Part shown: positions 37,588-50,436 of the stretch, one piece after another
Layout: the number at the start of each line of letters is the position of its first letter
Position numbering within the stretch: the stretch's first letter is position 1
Assembly: GCA_964020085.1 (NCBI GenBank)
Contig: OZ026599.1
Location: forward strand, 29,357,033 to 29,421,032
DNA: 64,000 nt
Source: Micromussa lordhowensis
Lineage: Eukaryota; Cnidaria; Anthozoa; Scleractinia; Lobophylliidae
Direction: 5' to 3'
Translations under genes and position numbers: made by a program
Notes under the pieces: generated by a model
What the model was told of the DNA's origin: nothing
Databases searched by the model: none
The model's input: only the letters and a program-made list of their open reading frames with translations

Positions 37588-38415
37588 GTTAGCACTTCAA
37601 GGAAATCCTAGTTAGGACATGATGGCATTCGCGCCAGGGTGTTTTTTCTGGCCTTCTTTTTGCAGGAGTTTGACCTGCTCCCAACTTTGCAGAATTTTAG
37701 AAAACGCGCGCTGGGGGTCCCCTTGGCAAATTTGACATAGCTCGGCCCCAAGGGCACTTTTAGAGGCACGGTTTGCAGCAAAATGTTGTGCTCGGTTGGC
37801 AATTTAAGGAAATTGTAGTTAGGACATGATGGCATTCGCGCCAGGGTGTTTTTTCTGGCCTTCTTTTTGCAGGAGGTTGACCTGCTCCCAACTTTGCAGA
37901 ATTTCAGAAAACGCGCGCTGGGGGTCCCCTTGGAAAATTTAACATAGCTCGGCTCCACGGGCACTTTTAGAGGCGCGGTTTGCAGCAAAATGTTGTGCTA
38001 GGGCAGCATTTCAAGGAAATCCTAGTTAGGACATGATGGCATTCGCGCCAGGTTGTTTTTTTTGGCCTTCTTTTTGCAGGAGTTTGACCTGCTCCCAACT
38101 TTGCAGAATTTCAGAAAACGCGCGCTGGGGGTCCCCTTGGCAAATTTGACATAGCTCGGCTCCACGGGCACTTTTAGAGGCGCGGTTTGCAGCAAAATGT
38201 TGTGCTAGGTTCGCACTTGAAGGAAATTTTAGTTAGGACATGATGGCATTCGCGCCAGGGTGTTTTTCCTGGCCTTATTTTTGCAGGAGTTTGACCTGCT
38301 CCCAACTTTGCAGAATTTTAGAAAACGCGCGCTGGGGGTCCCCTTGGCAAATTTGACATAGCTCGGCTCCACAGGCACTTTTAGAGGCGCGGTTTGCAGA
38401 AAAATGTTGTGCTAG
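37588..38415 (+). repeat. Four-monomer unit, second copy (828 bp), private to S1
   Basis: Repeats the preceding 828 bp with its GTGCTCGGTTGGCAATT, GGGCAGCATTT and GGTTCGCACTTG monomers. Neither S2 nor S3 carries this second copy, so the duplication happened after, or was lost from the others since, the large segment was copied. Confidence 0.75.
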
Positions 38416-39660
38416 GTTAGCACTTCAAGGAAATCCTAGTTAGGACATGATGGCATTCGCGCCAGGGTGTTTTTTCTGGCCTTCTTTTTGCAGGAGTTTG
38501 ACCTGCTCCCAACTTTGCAGAATTTCAGAAAACGCGCGCTGGGGGTCCCCTTGGTAAATTTGACATAGCTCGGCTCCACGGGCACTTTTAGAGGCCCGCT
38601 TTGCAGCAAAATGTTGTGCTAGGTTGGCACTTCCAGAAAATTTTAGTTAGGATATGATGGCATTCGCGCCAGGGTGTTTTTTCTGGCCTTCTTTTTGCAC
38701 GAGTTTGACCTGCTTCCAACTTTGCAGAATTTCAGAAAACGCGCGCTGGGGGTCCCCTTGGCAAATTTGACATAGCTCGGCTCCACGGGCACTTTTAGAG
38801 GCGCGGTTTGCAGCAAAATGTTGTGCTAGGTTGGCACTTCAAGGACATTTTAGTTAGGACATGATGGCATTCGCGCCAGGGTGTTTTTTCTGGCCTTCTC
38901 TTTGCAGGAGTTTGACCTGCTCCCAACTTTGCAGAATTTTAGAAAACGCGCGCTGGGGGTCCCCTTGGCAAATTTGACATAGCTCGGCTCCACGGGCACT
39001 TTTAGAGGCGCGGTTTGCAGCAAAATGTTGTGCTAGGTTGGCACTTCAAGGAATTTTTAGTTAGGACATGATGGCATTCGCGCCAGGGTGTTTTTTCTGG
39101 CTTTCTCTTTGCAGGAGTTTGACCTGCTCCCAACTTTGCAGAATTTTAGAAAACGCGCGCTGGGGGTCCCCTTGGCAAATTTGACATAGCTCGGCTCCAG
39201 GGGCACTTTTAGAGGCGCGGTTTGCAGCAAAATGTTGTGCTAGGTTGGCACTTGAGGGAAATTGTAATTACGAGATGATGGCATTCGCGCCAGGGTGTTT
39301 TTTTTGGCCTTCTTTTTGCAGGAGTTTGACTTGCTTCAAACTTTGCAGAATTTCAGAAAACGCGCGCTGGGGGTCCCCTTGGCAAATTTGACATAGCTTG
39401 GCTCCACGGGCACTTTTAGAGGCGCGGTTTGCAGCAAAATGTTGTGCTAGGTTGGCACTTCGAGGAAATCTTAGTTAGGACATGATGGCATTCGCGCCAG
39501 GGTGTTTTTTTCTGGCCTTCTTTTTGCAGGACTTTGACCTGCTCCCAACTTTGCAGAATTTCAGAAAACGCGCGCTGGGGGCCCCCTTGGCAAATTTGAC
39601 ATAGCTCGGCTCCACGGGCACTTTTCGAGGCGCGGTTTGCAGCAAAATGTTGTGCTAGGT

Positions 39661-40271
39661 TGGCACTTTAAGGACATTTTAGTTAGGACATGATGGCATT
39701 CGCGCCAGGGTGTTTTTTCTGGCCTTCTTTTTGCAGGAGTTTGACCTGCTCCCAACTTTGCAGAATTTCAGAAAACGCGCGCTGGGGGTCCCCTTGGTAA
39801 ATTTGACATAGCTCGGCTCCACGGGCACTTTTAGAGGCGCGCTTTGCAGCAAAATGTTGTGCTAGGTTGGCACTTCAAGGACATTTTAGTTAGGACATGA
39901 TGGCATTCGCGCCAGGGTGTTCTTTCTGGCCTTCTTTTTGCAGGAGTTTGACCTGCTCCCAACTTTGCAGAATTTCAGAAAACGCGCGCTGGGGGTCCCC
40001 TTGGCAAATTTGACATAGCTCGGCTCCACGGGCACTTTTAGAGGCGCGGTTTGCAGCAAAATGTTGTGCTAGGTTGGCACTTTAAGGACATTTTAGTTAG
40101 GACATGATGGCATTCGCGCCAGGGTGTTTTTTCTGGCCTTCTCTTTGCAGGAGTTTGACCTGCTCCCAACTTTGCAGAATTTCAGAAATCGCGCGCTGGG
40201 GGTCCCCTTGGCAAATTTGACATAGCTCGGCTCCACGGGCACTTTTAGAGGCGCGGTTTGCAGCAAAATGT
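39661..40271 (+). repeat. Connecting satellite between S1 and F2
   Basis: About three monomers of the GGACATTTTAG family with TTGGTAAATTTG and one AGAAATCGCGCGC monomer. They resemble monomers of blocks E and F1 but I could not place them as one continuous copy. Confidence 0.5.
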
Positions 40272-42555
40272 TGTGCTAGGTTAACACTTTAAGGAAATCC
40301 TAGTTAGAATATGATGGCGTTCGCGCCAGGGTGTTTTTTCTGGCCTTCTTTTTGCAGGAGTTTGACCTGCTCCCAACTTTGCAGAATTTCAGAAAACGCG
40401 CGCTGGGGGTCCCCTTGGCAAATTTGACATAGCTCGGCTCCACGGGCACTTTTAGAGGCGCGGTTTGCAGCAAAATGTTGTGCTAGGTTGGCACTTCAAG
40501 GACATTTTAGTTAGGACATGATGGCATTCGCGCCAGGGTGTTTTTTCTGGCCTTCTCTTTGCAGGAGTTTGACCTGCTCCCAACTTTGCAGAATTTTAGA
40601 AAACGCGCGCTGGGGGTCCCCTTGGCAAATTTGACATAGCTCGGCTCCACGGGCACTTTTAGAGGCGCGGTTTGCAGCAAAATGTTGTGCTAGGTTGGCA
40701 CTTCAAGGACATTTTAGTTAGGACATGATGGCATTCGCGCCAAGGTGTTTTTTCTGGCCTTCTCTTTGCAGGAGTTTGACCTGCTCCCAACTTTGCAGAA
40801 TTTTAGAAAACGCGCGCTGGGGGTCCCCTTGGCAAATTTGACATAGCTCGGCTCCACGGGCACTTTTAGAGGCGCGGTTTGCAGCAAAATGTTGTGCTAG
40901 GTTGGCACTTGAAGGAAATTGTAATTAGGAGATGATGGCATTCGCGCCAGGGTGTCTTTTTTGGCCTTCTTTTTGCAGGAGTTTGACCTGCTCCCAACTT
41001 TGCAGAATTTCAGAAAACGCGCGCTGGGGGTCCCCTTGGCAAATTTGACATACCTCGGCTCCACGGGCACTTTTAGAGGCGCGGTTTGCAGCAAAATGTT
41101 GTGCAAGGTTAACACTTTAAGGAAATCCTAGTTAGGACATGATGGCATTCGCGCAAGGGTGTTTTTTTCTGGCCTTTTTTTTGCAGGAGTTTGACCTGCT
41201 CCCAACTTTGCAGAATTTCAGAAATCGCGCGCTGGGGGTCCCCTTGGCAAATTTGACATAGCTCGGCTCTACGTGCACTTTTAGAGGCGCGGTTTGCAGC
41301 AAAATGTTGTGCTAGGTTGGCACTTTAAGGAAATTGTAGTTAGGATATGATGGCGTTCGCGCCAGGGTGTTTTTTTTGGCCTTCTTTTTGCAGGAGTTTG
41401 ACCTGCTCCCAACTTTGCAGAATTTCAGAAAACGCGCGCTGGGGGTCCCCTTGGTAAATTTGACATAGTTTGGCTCCACGGGCACTTTTAGAGGCGCGCT
41501 TTGCAGCAAAATGTTGTGCTAGGTTGGCACTTTAAGGACATTTTAGTTAGGACATGATGGCATTCGCGCCAGGGTGTTTTTTCTGGCCTTCTCTTTGCAG
41601 GAGTTTGACCTGCTCCCAACTTTGCAGAATTTTAGAAAACGCGCGCTGGGGGTCCCCTTGGCAAATTTGACATAGCTCGGCTCCACGGGCACTTTTAGAG
41701 GCGCGGTTTGCAGCAAAATGTTGTGCTAGGTTGGCACTTCAAGGACATTTTAGTTAGGACATGATGGCATTCGCGCCAGGGTGTTTTTTCTGGCCTTCTC
41801 TTTGCACGAGTTTGACCTGCTCCCAACTTTGCAGAATTTTAGAAAACGCGCGCTGGGGGTCCCCTTGGCAAATTTGACATAGCTCGGCTCCACGGGCACT
41901 TTTAGAGGCGCGGTTTGCAGCAAAATGTTGTGCTTGGTTGGCACTTCGAGGAAATGTTAGTTAGGACATCATGGCATTCGCGCCAGGGTGTTTTTTTCTG
42001 GCCTTCTTTTTGCAGGACTTTGACCTGCTCCCAACTTTGCAGAATTTCAGAAAACGCGCGCTGGGGGTCCCCTTGGGAAATTTGACATAGCTCGGCTCCA
42101 CGGGCACTTTTAGAGGCGCGCTTTGCAGCAAAATGTTGTGCTAGGTTGGCACTTTAAGGAAATCGTAGTTAGGACATGATGGCGCTCGCGGCAGGGTGTT
42201 TTTTTTGGCCTTCCTTTTTGCAGGAGTTTGACCTGCTCCCAACTTTGCAGAATTTCAGAAAACGCGCCCTGGGGGTCCCCTTGGCAAATTTGACATAGCT
42301 CGGCTCCACAGGCACTTTTAGAGGCGCGGTTTGGAGCGAAATGTTGTGCTAGGTTGGCACTTCAAGGAAATTTAAGTTAGGACATGATGGCATTCGCGCC
42401 AGGGTGTTTTTTCTGGCCTTTTTTTTGCAGGAGTTTGACCTGCTCCCAACTTTGCAGAATTTCAGAAATCGCGCGCTGGGGGTCCCCTTGGCAAATTTGA
42501 CATAGCTCGGCTCCACGTGCACTTTTAGAGGCGCGGTTTGCAGCAAAATGTTGTA
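40272..42555 (+). repeat. Segment F2 (paralogue of F1)
   Basis: Repeats F1 in the same order. It lacks one monomer found in F1 near 34265-34470. At its end it jumps directly to the S-type monomers at 42556, skipping three monomers present at 35930-36545. Private changes include GACATAGTTTGGC (41463), TTGGGAAATTTG (42074) and a CCTTCCTTTTTGC 1-bp insertion near 42213. Confidence 0.8.
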
Positions 42556-44003
42556 CTAGGCTGGCACTTTGAGGAAATTGTAGTCAGGATATGATGGCGT
42601 TCGCGCCAGGGTGTTTTTTCTGGCCTTCTTTTTGCAGGAGTTTGACCTGCTCCCAACTTTGCAGAATTTTAGAAAACGCGCACTGGGTGTCCCCTTGGCA
42701 AATTTGACATAGCTCGGCTCCACGGCCACTTTTAGAGGCGCGGTTTGCAGCAAAATGTTGTGCAAGGTTGGCACTTTAAGGAAATATAAGTTAGGACATG
42801 ATGGCATTCGCCCCAGGGTGTTTTTTCTGGCCTTCTTTTTGCAGGAGTTTGACCTGCTCCAAACTTTGCAGAATTTTAGAAAACGCGCGCTGGGGGTCCC
42901 CTTGGCAAATTTGACATAGCTCGGCCCCAAGGGCACTTTTAGAGGCACCGTTTGCAGCAAAATGTTGTGCTCGGTTGGCAATTGAAGGAAATTGTAGTTA
43001 GGACATGATGGCATTCGCGCCAGGGTGTTTTTTCTGGCCTTCTTTTTGCAGGAGGTTGACCTGCTCCCAACTTTGCAGAATTTCAGAAAACGCGCGCTGG
43101 GGGTCCCCTTGGAAAATTTAACATAGCTCGGCTCCACGGGCACTTTTAGAGGCGCGGTTTGCAGCAAAATGTTGTGCTAGGGCAGCATTTCAAGGAAATC
43201 CTAGTTAGCACATGATGGCATTCGGGCCAGGTTGTTTTTTTTGGCCTTCTTTTTGCAGGAGTTTGACCTGCTCCCAACTTTGCAGAATTTCAGAAAACGC
43301 GCGCTGGGGGTCCCCTTGGCAAATTTGACATAGCTCGGCTCCACGGGCACTTTTAGAGGCGCGGTTTGCAGCAAAATGTTGTGCTAGGTTCGCACTTGAA
43401 GGAAATTTTAGTTAGAACATGATGGCATTCGCGCCAGGGTGTTTTTTTTGGCCTTATTTTTGCAGGAGTTTGACCTGCTCCCAACTTTGGAGAATTTTAG
43501 AAAACGCGCGCTGGGGGTCCCCTTGGCAAATTTGACATAGCTCGGCTCCACGGGCACTTTTAGAGGCGCGGTTTGCAGAAAAATGTTGTGCTAGGTTGGC
43601 ACTTGAAGGAAATCCTAGTTAGGACATGATGGCATTCGCGCCAGGGTGTTTTTTCTGGCCTTCTTTTTGCAGGAGTTTGACCTGCTCCCAACTTTGCAGA
43701 ATTTCAGAAAACGCGCGCTGGGGGTCCCCTTGGTAAATTTGACATAGCTCGGCTCCACGGGCACTTTTAGAGGCCCGCTTTGCAGCAAAATGTTGTGCTA
43801 GGTTGGCACTTCCAGAAAATTTTAGTTAGGATATGATGGCATTCGCGCCAGAGTGTTTTTTCTGGCCTTCTTTTTGCACGAGTTTGACCTGCTTCCAACT
43901 TTGCAGAATTTCAGAAAACGCGCGCTGGGGGTCCCCTTGGCAAATTTGACATAGCTCGGCTCCACGGGCACTTTTAGAGGCGCGGTTTGCAGCAAAATGT
44001 TGT
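42556..44003 (+). repeat. Segment S2 (shorter paralogue of S1 and S3)
   Basis: Matches S1 at offset 6007 from 36549. It carries CACTGGGTGTCC, GTGCTCGGTTGGCAATT, GGGCAGCATTT, GGTTCGCACTTG and GAGGCCCGCTTTGC in that order, without the four-monomer tandem copy. It continues into the CTGGCTTTCTC monomer, which is part of the G duplication. The CTTGAGGG monomer seen in S1 and S3 is missing. Confidence 0.75.
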
Positions 44004-45039
44004 GCTAGGTTGGCACTTCAAGGACATTTTAGTTAGGACATGATGGCATTCGCGCCAGGGTGTTTTTTCTGGCCTTCTCTTTGCAGGAGTTTGACCTGCT
44101 CCCAACTTTGCAGAATTTTAGAAAACGCGCGCTGGGGGTCCCCTTGGCAAATTTGACATAGCTCGGCTCCACGGGCACTTTTAGAGGCGCGGTTTGCAGC
44201 AAAATGTTGTGCTAGGTTGGCACTTCAAGGAATTTTTAGTTAGGACATGATGGCATTCGCGCCAGGGTGTTTTTTCTGGCTTTCTCTTTGCAGGAGTTTG
44301 ACCTGCTCCCAACTTTGCAGAATTTTAGAAAACGCGCGCTGGGGGTCCCCTTGGCAAATTTGACATAGCTCGGCTCCACGGGCACTTTTAGAGGCGCGGT
44401 TTGCAGCAAAATGTTGTGCTAGGTTGGCACTTCGAGGAAATCTTAGTTAGGACATGATGGCATTCGCGCCAGGGTTTTTTTTTCTGGCCTTCTTTTTGCA
44501 GGACTTTGACCTGCTCCCAACTTTGCAGAATTTCAGAAAACGCGCGCTGGGGGCCCCCTTGGCAAATTTGACATAGCTCGGCTCCACGGGCACTTTTCGA
44601 GGCGCGGTTTGCAGCAAAATGTTGTGCTAGGTTGGCACTTTAAGGAAATCTAAGTTACGACATGATGGCACTCGCGCCAGGGTGTTTTTTTTGGCCTTCT
44701 TTTTGCAGGAGTTTGACCTGCTCCCAACTTTGCAGAATTTCAGAAAACGCGCGCTGGGGGTCCCCTTGGCAAATTTGACATAGCTCGGCTCCACAGGCAC
44801 TTTTAGAGGCGCGGGTTGCAGCGAAATGTTGTGCTAGGTTGGCACTTGAAGGAAATTCTAGTTAGGACATGATGGCATTCGCGCCAGGGTGTTTTTTGTG
44901 GCCTTTTTTTTGCAGGAGTTTGACCTGCTCCCAACTTTGCAGAATTTCAGAAAACGCGCGCTGGGGGTCCCCTTGGCAAATTTGACATAGCTCGGCTCCA
45001 CGGGCACTTTTAGAGGCGCGGTTTGCAGCAAAATGTTGT
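44004..45039 (+). repeat. Segment G, 5-monomer tandem duplication, copy 1 (1036 bp)
   Basis: Five monomers: a GGACATTTTAG type, CTGGCTTTCTC, a long-T GGGTTTTTTTTTCTGG with GGGCCCCCTTGG, AAATCTAAGTTACG, and GGTTGCAGCGAAATG followed by TTTTTTGTGGCC. All recur at offset 1036. Confidence 0.85.
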
Positions 45040-46075
45040 GCTAGGTTGGCACTTCAAGGGCATTTTAGTTAGGACATGATGGCATTCGCGCCAGGGTGTT
45101 TTTTCTGGCCTTCTCTTTGCAGGAGTTTGACCTGCTCCCAACTTTGCAGAATTTTAGAAAACGCGCGCTGGGGGTCCCCTTGGCAAATTTGACATAGCTC
45201 GGCTCCACGGGCACTTTTAGAGGCGCGGTTTGCAGCAAAATGTTGTGCTAGGTTGGCACTTCAAGGAATTTTTAGTTAGGACATGATGGCATTCGCGCCA
45301 GGGTGTTTTTTCTGGCTTTCTCTTTGCAGGAGTTTGACCTGCTCCCAACTTTGCAGAATTTTAGAAAACGCGCGCTGGGGGTCCCCTTGGCAAATTTGAC
45401 ATAGCTCGGCTCCACGGGCACTTTTAGAGGCGCGGTTTGCAGCAAAATGTTGTGCTAGGTTGGCACTTCGAGGAAATCTTAGTTAGGACATGATGGCATT
45501 CGCGCCAGGGTTTTTTTTTCTGGCCTTCTTTTTGCAGGACTTTGACCTGCTCCCAACTTTGCAGAATTTCAGAAAACGCGCGCTGGGGGCCCCCTTGGCA
45601 AATTTGACATAGCTCGGCTCCACGGGCACTTTTCGAGGCGCGGTTTGCAGCAAAATGTTGTGCTAGGTTGGCACTTTAAGGAAATCTAAGTTACGACATG
45701 ATGGCACTCGCGCCAGGGTGTTTTTTTTGGCCTTCTTTTTGCAGGAGTTTGACCTGCTCCCAACTTTGCAGAATTTCAGAAAACGCGCGCTGGGGGTCCC
45801 CTTGGCAAATTTGACATAGCTCGGCTCCACAGGCACTTTTAGAGGCGCGGGTTGCAGCGAAATGTTGTGCTAGGTTGGCACTTGAAGGAAATTCTAGTTA
45901 GGACATGATGGCATTCGCGCCAGGGTGTTTTTTGTGGCCTTTTTTTTGCAGGAGTTTGACCTGCTCCCAACTTTGCAGAATTTCAGAAAACGCGCGCTGG
46001 GGGTCCCCTTGGCAAATTTGACATAGCTCGGCTCCACGGGCACTTTTAGAGGCGCGGTTTGCAGCAAAATGTTGT
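45040..46075 (+). repeat. Segment G, copy 2 (1036 bp)
   Basis: Repeats the five G monomers. One difference seen is CAAGGGCATTTTAG near 45056 where copy 1 has CAAGGACATTTTAG. Markers at 45257, 45505 and 45677 correspond to 44221, 44469 and 44641. Confidence 0.85.
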
Positions 46076-48572
46076 GCTAGGTTGGCACTTCAAGGACATT
46101 TTAGTTAAGACATGATGGCATTCGCGCCAGGGTTTTTTTTCTGGCCTTCTCTTTGCACGAGTTTGACCTGCTCCCAACTTTGCAGAATTTTAGAAAACGC
46201 GCGCTGGGGGTCCCCTTGGCAAATTTGACATAGCTCGGCTCCACGGGCACTTTTAGAGGCGCGGTTTGCAGCAAAATGTTGTGCTAGGTTGGCACTTTAA
46301 GGACATTTTAGTTAGGACATGATGGCATTCGCGCCAGGGTTTTTTTTCTGGCCTTCTCTTTGCAGGAGTTTGACCTGCTCCCAACTTTGCAGAATTTTAG
46401 AAAACGCGCGCTGGGGGTCCCCTTGGCAAATTTGAAATAGCTCGGCTCCACGGGCACTTTTAGAGGCGCGGTTTGCAGCAAAATGTTGTGCTAGGTTGGC
46501 ACTTCAAGGACATTTTAGTTAGGACATGATGGCATTCGCGCCAGGGTGTTTTTTCTGGCCTTCTCTTTGCACGAGTTTGACCTGCTCCCAACTTTGCAGA
46601 ATTTTAGAAAACGCGCGCTGGGGGTCCCCTTGGCAAATTTGACATAGCTCGGCTCCACGGGCACTTTTAGAGGCGCGGTTTGCAGCAAAATGTTGTGCTT
46701 GGTTGGCACTTCGAGGAAATGTTAGTTAGGACATCATGGCATTCGCGCCAGGGTGTTTTTTTCTGGCCTTCTTTTTGCAGGACTTTGACCTGCTCCCAAC
46801 TTTGCAGAATTTCAGAAAACGCGCGCTGGGGGTCCCCTTGGCAAATTTGACATAGCTCGGCTCCACGGGCACTTTTAGAGGCGCGGTTTGCAGCAAAATG
46901 TTGTGCTAGGTTGGCACTTTAAGGAAATTTAAGTTACGACATGATGGCACTCGCGCCAGGGTGTTTTTTTTGGCCTTCTTTTTGCAGGAGTTTGACCTGC
47001 TCCCAACTTTGCAGAATTTCAGAAAACGCGCGCTGGGGGTCCCCTTGGCAAATTTGACATAGCTCGGCTCCACAGGCACTTTTAGAGGCGCGGGTTGCAG
47101 CGAAATGTTGTGCTAGGTTGGCACTTCAAGGAAATTCTACTTAGGACATGATGGCATTCGCGCCAGGGTGTTTTTTCTGGCCTTTTTTTTGCAGGAGTTT
47201 GACCTGCTCCCAACTTTGCAGAATTTCAGAAAACGCGCGCTGGGGGTCCCCTTGGCAAATTTGACATAGCTCGGCTCCACGGGCACTTTTAGAGGCGCGG
47301 TTTGCAGCAAAATGTTGTGCTAGGTTGGCACTTCAAGGACATTTTAGTTAGGACATGATGGCATTCGCGCCAGGGTTTTTTTTTCTGGCCTTCTCTTTGC
47401 ACGAGTTTGACCTGCTCCCAACTTTGCAGAATTTTAGAAAACGCGCGATGGGGGTCCCCTTGGCAAATTTGACATAGCTCGGCTCCACGGGCACTTTTAG
47501 AGGCGCGGTTTGCAGCAAAATGTTGTGCTAGCTTGGCACTTTAAGGACATTTTAGTTAGGACATGATGGCATTCGCGCCAGGGTTTTTTTTCTGGCCTTC
47601 TGTTTGCAGGAGTTTGACCTGCTCCCAACTTTGCAGAATTTTAGAAAACGCGCGCTGGGGGTCCCCTTGGCAAATTTGACATAGCTCGGCTCCACGGGCA
47701 CTTTTAGAGGCGCGGTTTGCAGCAAAATGTTGTGCTAGGTTGGCACTTGAAGGAAATTGTAATTACGAGATGATGGCATTCGCGCCAGGGTGTTTTTTCT
47801 GGCCTTCTTTTTGCAGGAGTTTGACCTGCTCCCAACTTTGCAGAATTTTAGAAAACGCGCGCTGGGGGTCCCCTTGGCAAATTTGACATAGCTCAGCTCC
47901 ACGGGCACTTTTAGAGGCGCGGTTTGCAGCAAAATGTTGTGCAAGGTTAGCACTTTAAGGAAATTTAAGTTACGACATGATGGCATTCGCCCCAGGGTGT
48001 TTTTTCTGGCCTTCTTTTTGCAGGAGTTTGACCTGCTCCCAACTTTGCAGAATTTCAGAAAACGCGCGCTGGGGGTCCCCTTGGCAAATTTGACATAGCT
48101 CGGCTCCACGGGCACTTTTAGAGGCGCGGTTTGCAGCAAAATGTTGTGCTAGACTGTCACTTCAAGGAAACTTTAGTTTGGACATGATGGCATTCGCGCC
48201 AGGGTGTTTTTTTTGGCCTTCTTTTTGCAGGAGTTTGACCAGCTCCCAACTTTGCAGAATTTCAGAAAACGCGCGCTGGGGGTCCCCTTGGCAAATTTGA
48301 CATAGCTCGGCTCCGCGGGCACTTTTAGAGGCGCGGTTTGCAGCAAAATGTTGTGCTAGGTTGGCACTTTAAGGAAATTCTACTTAGGACATGATGGCAT
48401 TCGGGCCAGGGTGTTTTCTCTGGCCTTCTTTTTGCAGGAGTTTGACCTGCTCCCAACTTTGCAGAATTTTAGAAAACGCGCGCTGGGGGTCCCCTTGGCA
48501 AATTTGACATAGCTCGGCTCCACGGGCACTTTTAGAGGCGCGGTTTGCAGCAAAATGTTGTGCTAGGTTGGC
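46076..48572 (+). repeat. Divergent H-type HOR unit (H0, 12 monomers)
   Basis: Twelve monomers whose types resemble the later H1-H3 units: GGACATTTTAG monomers with GGGTTTTTTTTCTGG and CTTTGCACGAG, the TTGGCACTTCGAGG monomer with GACATCATGG (46706), the GCGAAATG monomer, GCTAGACTGTCAC with GACCAGCTCC (48150) and CTCCGCGGGCAC (48312). A TTGTAATTACGAG monomer (47750) replaces part of the unit. Monomers 47340-48280 reappear about 2070 bp (10 monomers) downstream. Confidence 0.7.
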
Positions 48573-50436
48573 ACTTTAAGGAAATTTTAGATAAAACATG
48601 ATGGCATTCGCGCCGGGGTGTTTTTTCTGGCCTTCTTTTTGCAGGAGTTTGACCTGCTCCCAACTTTGCAGAATTTCAGAAAACGCGCGCTGGGGGTCCC
48701 CTTGGCAAATTTGACATAGCTCGGCTCCACGTGCACTTTCAGAGGCGCGCTTTGCAGCAAAATGTTGTGCTAGGTTGGCACTTTAAGGAAATATTTGTTA
48801 GGACATGATGGCATTCGCGCCAGGGTGTTTTTTCTGGCCTTCTTTTTGCAGGAGTTTGACCTGCTCCCAACTTTGCAGAATTTCAGAAAACGCGCGCTGG
48901 GGGTCCCCTTGGCAAATTTGACATAGCTCGGCTCCACGGGCACTTTTAGAGGCGCGGTTTGCAGCAAAATGTTGTGCTAGGTTGGCACTTGAAGGAAATT
49001 TTAGTTAGGACATGATGGCATTCGCGCCAGGGTGTTTTTTTTGGCCTTCTTTTTGCAGGAGTTTGACCTGCTCCCAACTTTGCAGAATTTCAGAAAACGC
49101 GCGCTGGGGGTCCCCTTGGCAAATTTGACATAGCTCGGCTCCACGGGCACTTTTAGAGGCGCGGTTTGCAGCAAAATGTTGTGCTAAGTTTGCACTTCAA
49201 GGAAATCCTAGTTAAGACATGATGGCATTCGCGCCAGGGTGTTTTTTCTGGCCTTTTCTTTGCAGGAGTTTGACCTGCTCCCAACTTTGCAGAATTTCAG
49301 AAAACGCGCGCTGGGGGTCCCCTTGGCAAATTTGACATAGCTCGGCTCCACGGGCACTTTTAGAGGCGCGGTTTGCAGCAAAATGCTGTGCTAGGTTGTC
49401 ACTTTAAGGACATTTTAGTTAGGACATGATGGCATTCGCGCCAGGGTGTTTTTTCTGGCCTTCTCTTTGCACGAGTTTGACCTGCTCCCAACTTTGCAGA
49501 ATTTTAGAAAACGCGCGCTCGGGGTCCCCTTGGCAAATTTGACATAGCTCGGCTCCACGGGCACTTTTAGAGGCGCGGTTTGCAGCAAAATGTTGTGCTA
49601 GGTTGGTACTTCAAGGACATTTTAGTTAGGACATGATGGCATTCGCGCCAGGGTGTTTTTTCTGGCCTTCTCTTTGCAGGAGTTTGACCTGCTCCCAACT
49701 TTGCAGAATTTTAGAAAACGCGCGCTGGGGGTCCCCTTGGCAAATTTGACATAGCTCGGCTCCACGGGCACTTTTAGAGGCGCGGTTTGCCGCAAAATGT
49801 TGTGCTAGGTTGGCACTTGAAGGAAATTGTAATTACGAGATGATGGCATTCGCGCCAGGGTGTTTTTTCTGGCCTTCTTTTTGCAGGAGTTTGACCTGCT
49901 CCCAACTTTGCAGAATTTTAGAAAACGCGCGCTGGGGGTCCCCTTGGCAAATTTGACATAGCTCGGCTCCACGGGCACTTTTAGAGGCGCGGTTTGCAGC
50001 AAAATGTTGTGCAAGGGTAACACTTTAAGGAAATTTAAGTTAGGACATGATGGCATTCGCCCCAGGGTGTTTTTTCTGGCCTTCTTTTTGCAGGAGTTTG
50101 ACCTGCTCCCAACTTTGCAGAATTTCAGAAAACGCGCGCTGGGGGTCCCCTTGGCAAATTTGACATAGCTCGGCTCCACGGGCACTTTTAGAGGCGCGGT
50201 TTGCAGCAAAATGTTGTGCTAGACTGTCACTTAAAGGAAATCTTAGTTTGGACATGATGGCATTCGCGCCAGGGTGTTTTTTCTGGCCTTCTTTTTGCAG
50301 GAGTTTGACCAGCTCCCAACTTTGCAGAATTTCAGAAATCGCGCGCTGGGGGTCCCCTTGGCAAATTTGACATAGCTCGGCTCCACGGGCACTTTTAGAG
50401 GCGCGGTTTGCAGCAAAATGTTGTGCTAAGTTAACA
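48573..50436 (+). repeat. Segment J1 (paralogue of J2 at 61826-63480)
   Basis: About nine monomers beginning with TTTTAGATAAAACATG and CGCCGGGGTG, followed by AAATATTTGTTAGG, GCTAAGTTTGCAC, GCTCGGGGTCC and TTGTAATTACGAG. The first monomer matches 61839 at offset 13254. From the TATTTGTT monomer onward the offset is 13461, because J2 carries one extra monomer. The later monomers also match 47735-48280 at offset 2070. Confidence 0.8.

Larger units (their letters stand above)
35931..39660 (+). repeat. Segment S1 (paralogue of S2 and S3)
   Basis: About 18 monomers. It matches 50430-53130 (S3) at offset about 14498, falling to about 13669 after the local four-monomer duplication, and matches 42556-44640 (S2) in part. 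Ordered markers are CCATGGCAC, CCTCGGGCAC, CACTGGGTGTCC with CCACGGCCAC, GTGCTCGGTTGGCAATT with GGAGGTTGACC, GCTAGGGCAGCATTT, GGTTCGCACTTG, GAGGCCCGCTTTGC, CTGGCTTTCTC and CTTGAGGGAAATTG. The same order in three places shows that a multi-kilobase segment was copied as a unit. Confidence 0.8.
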
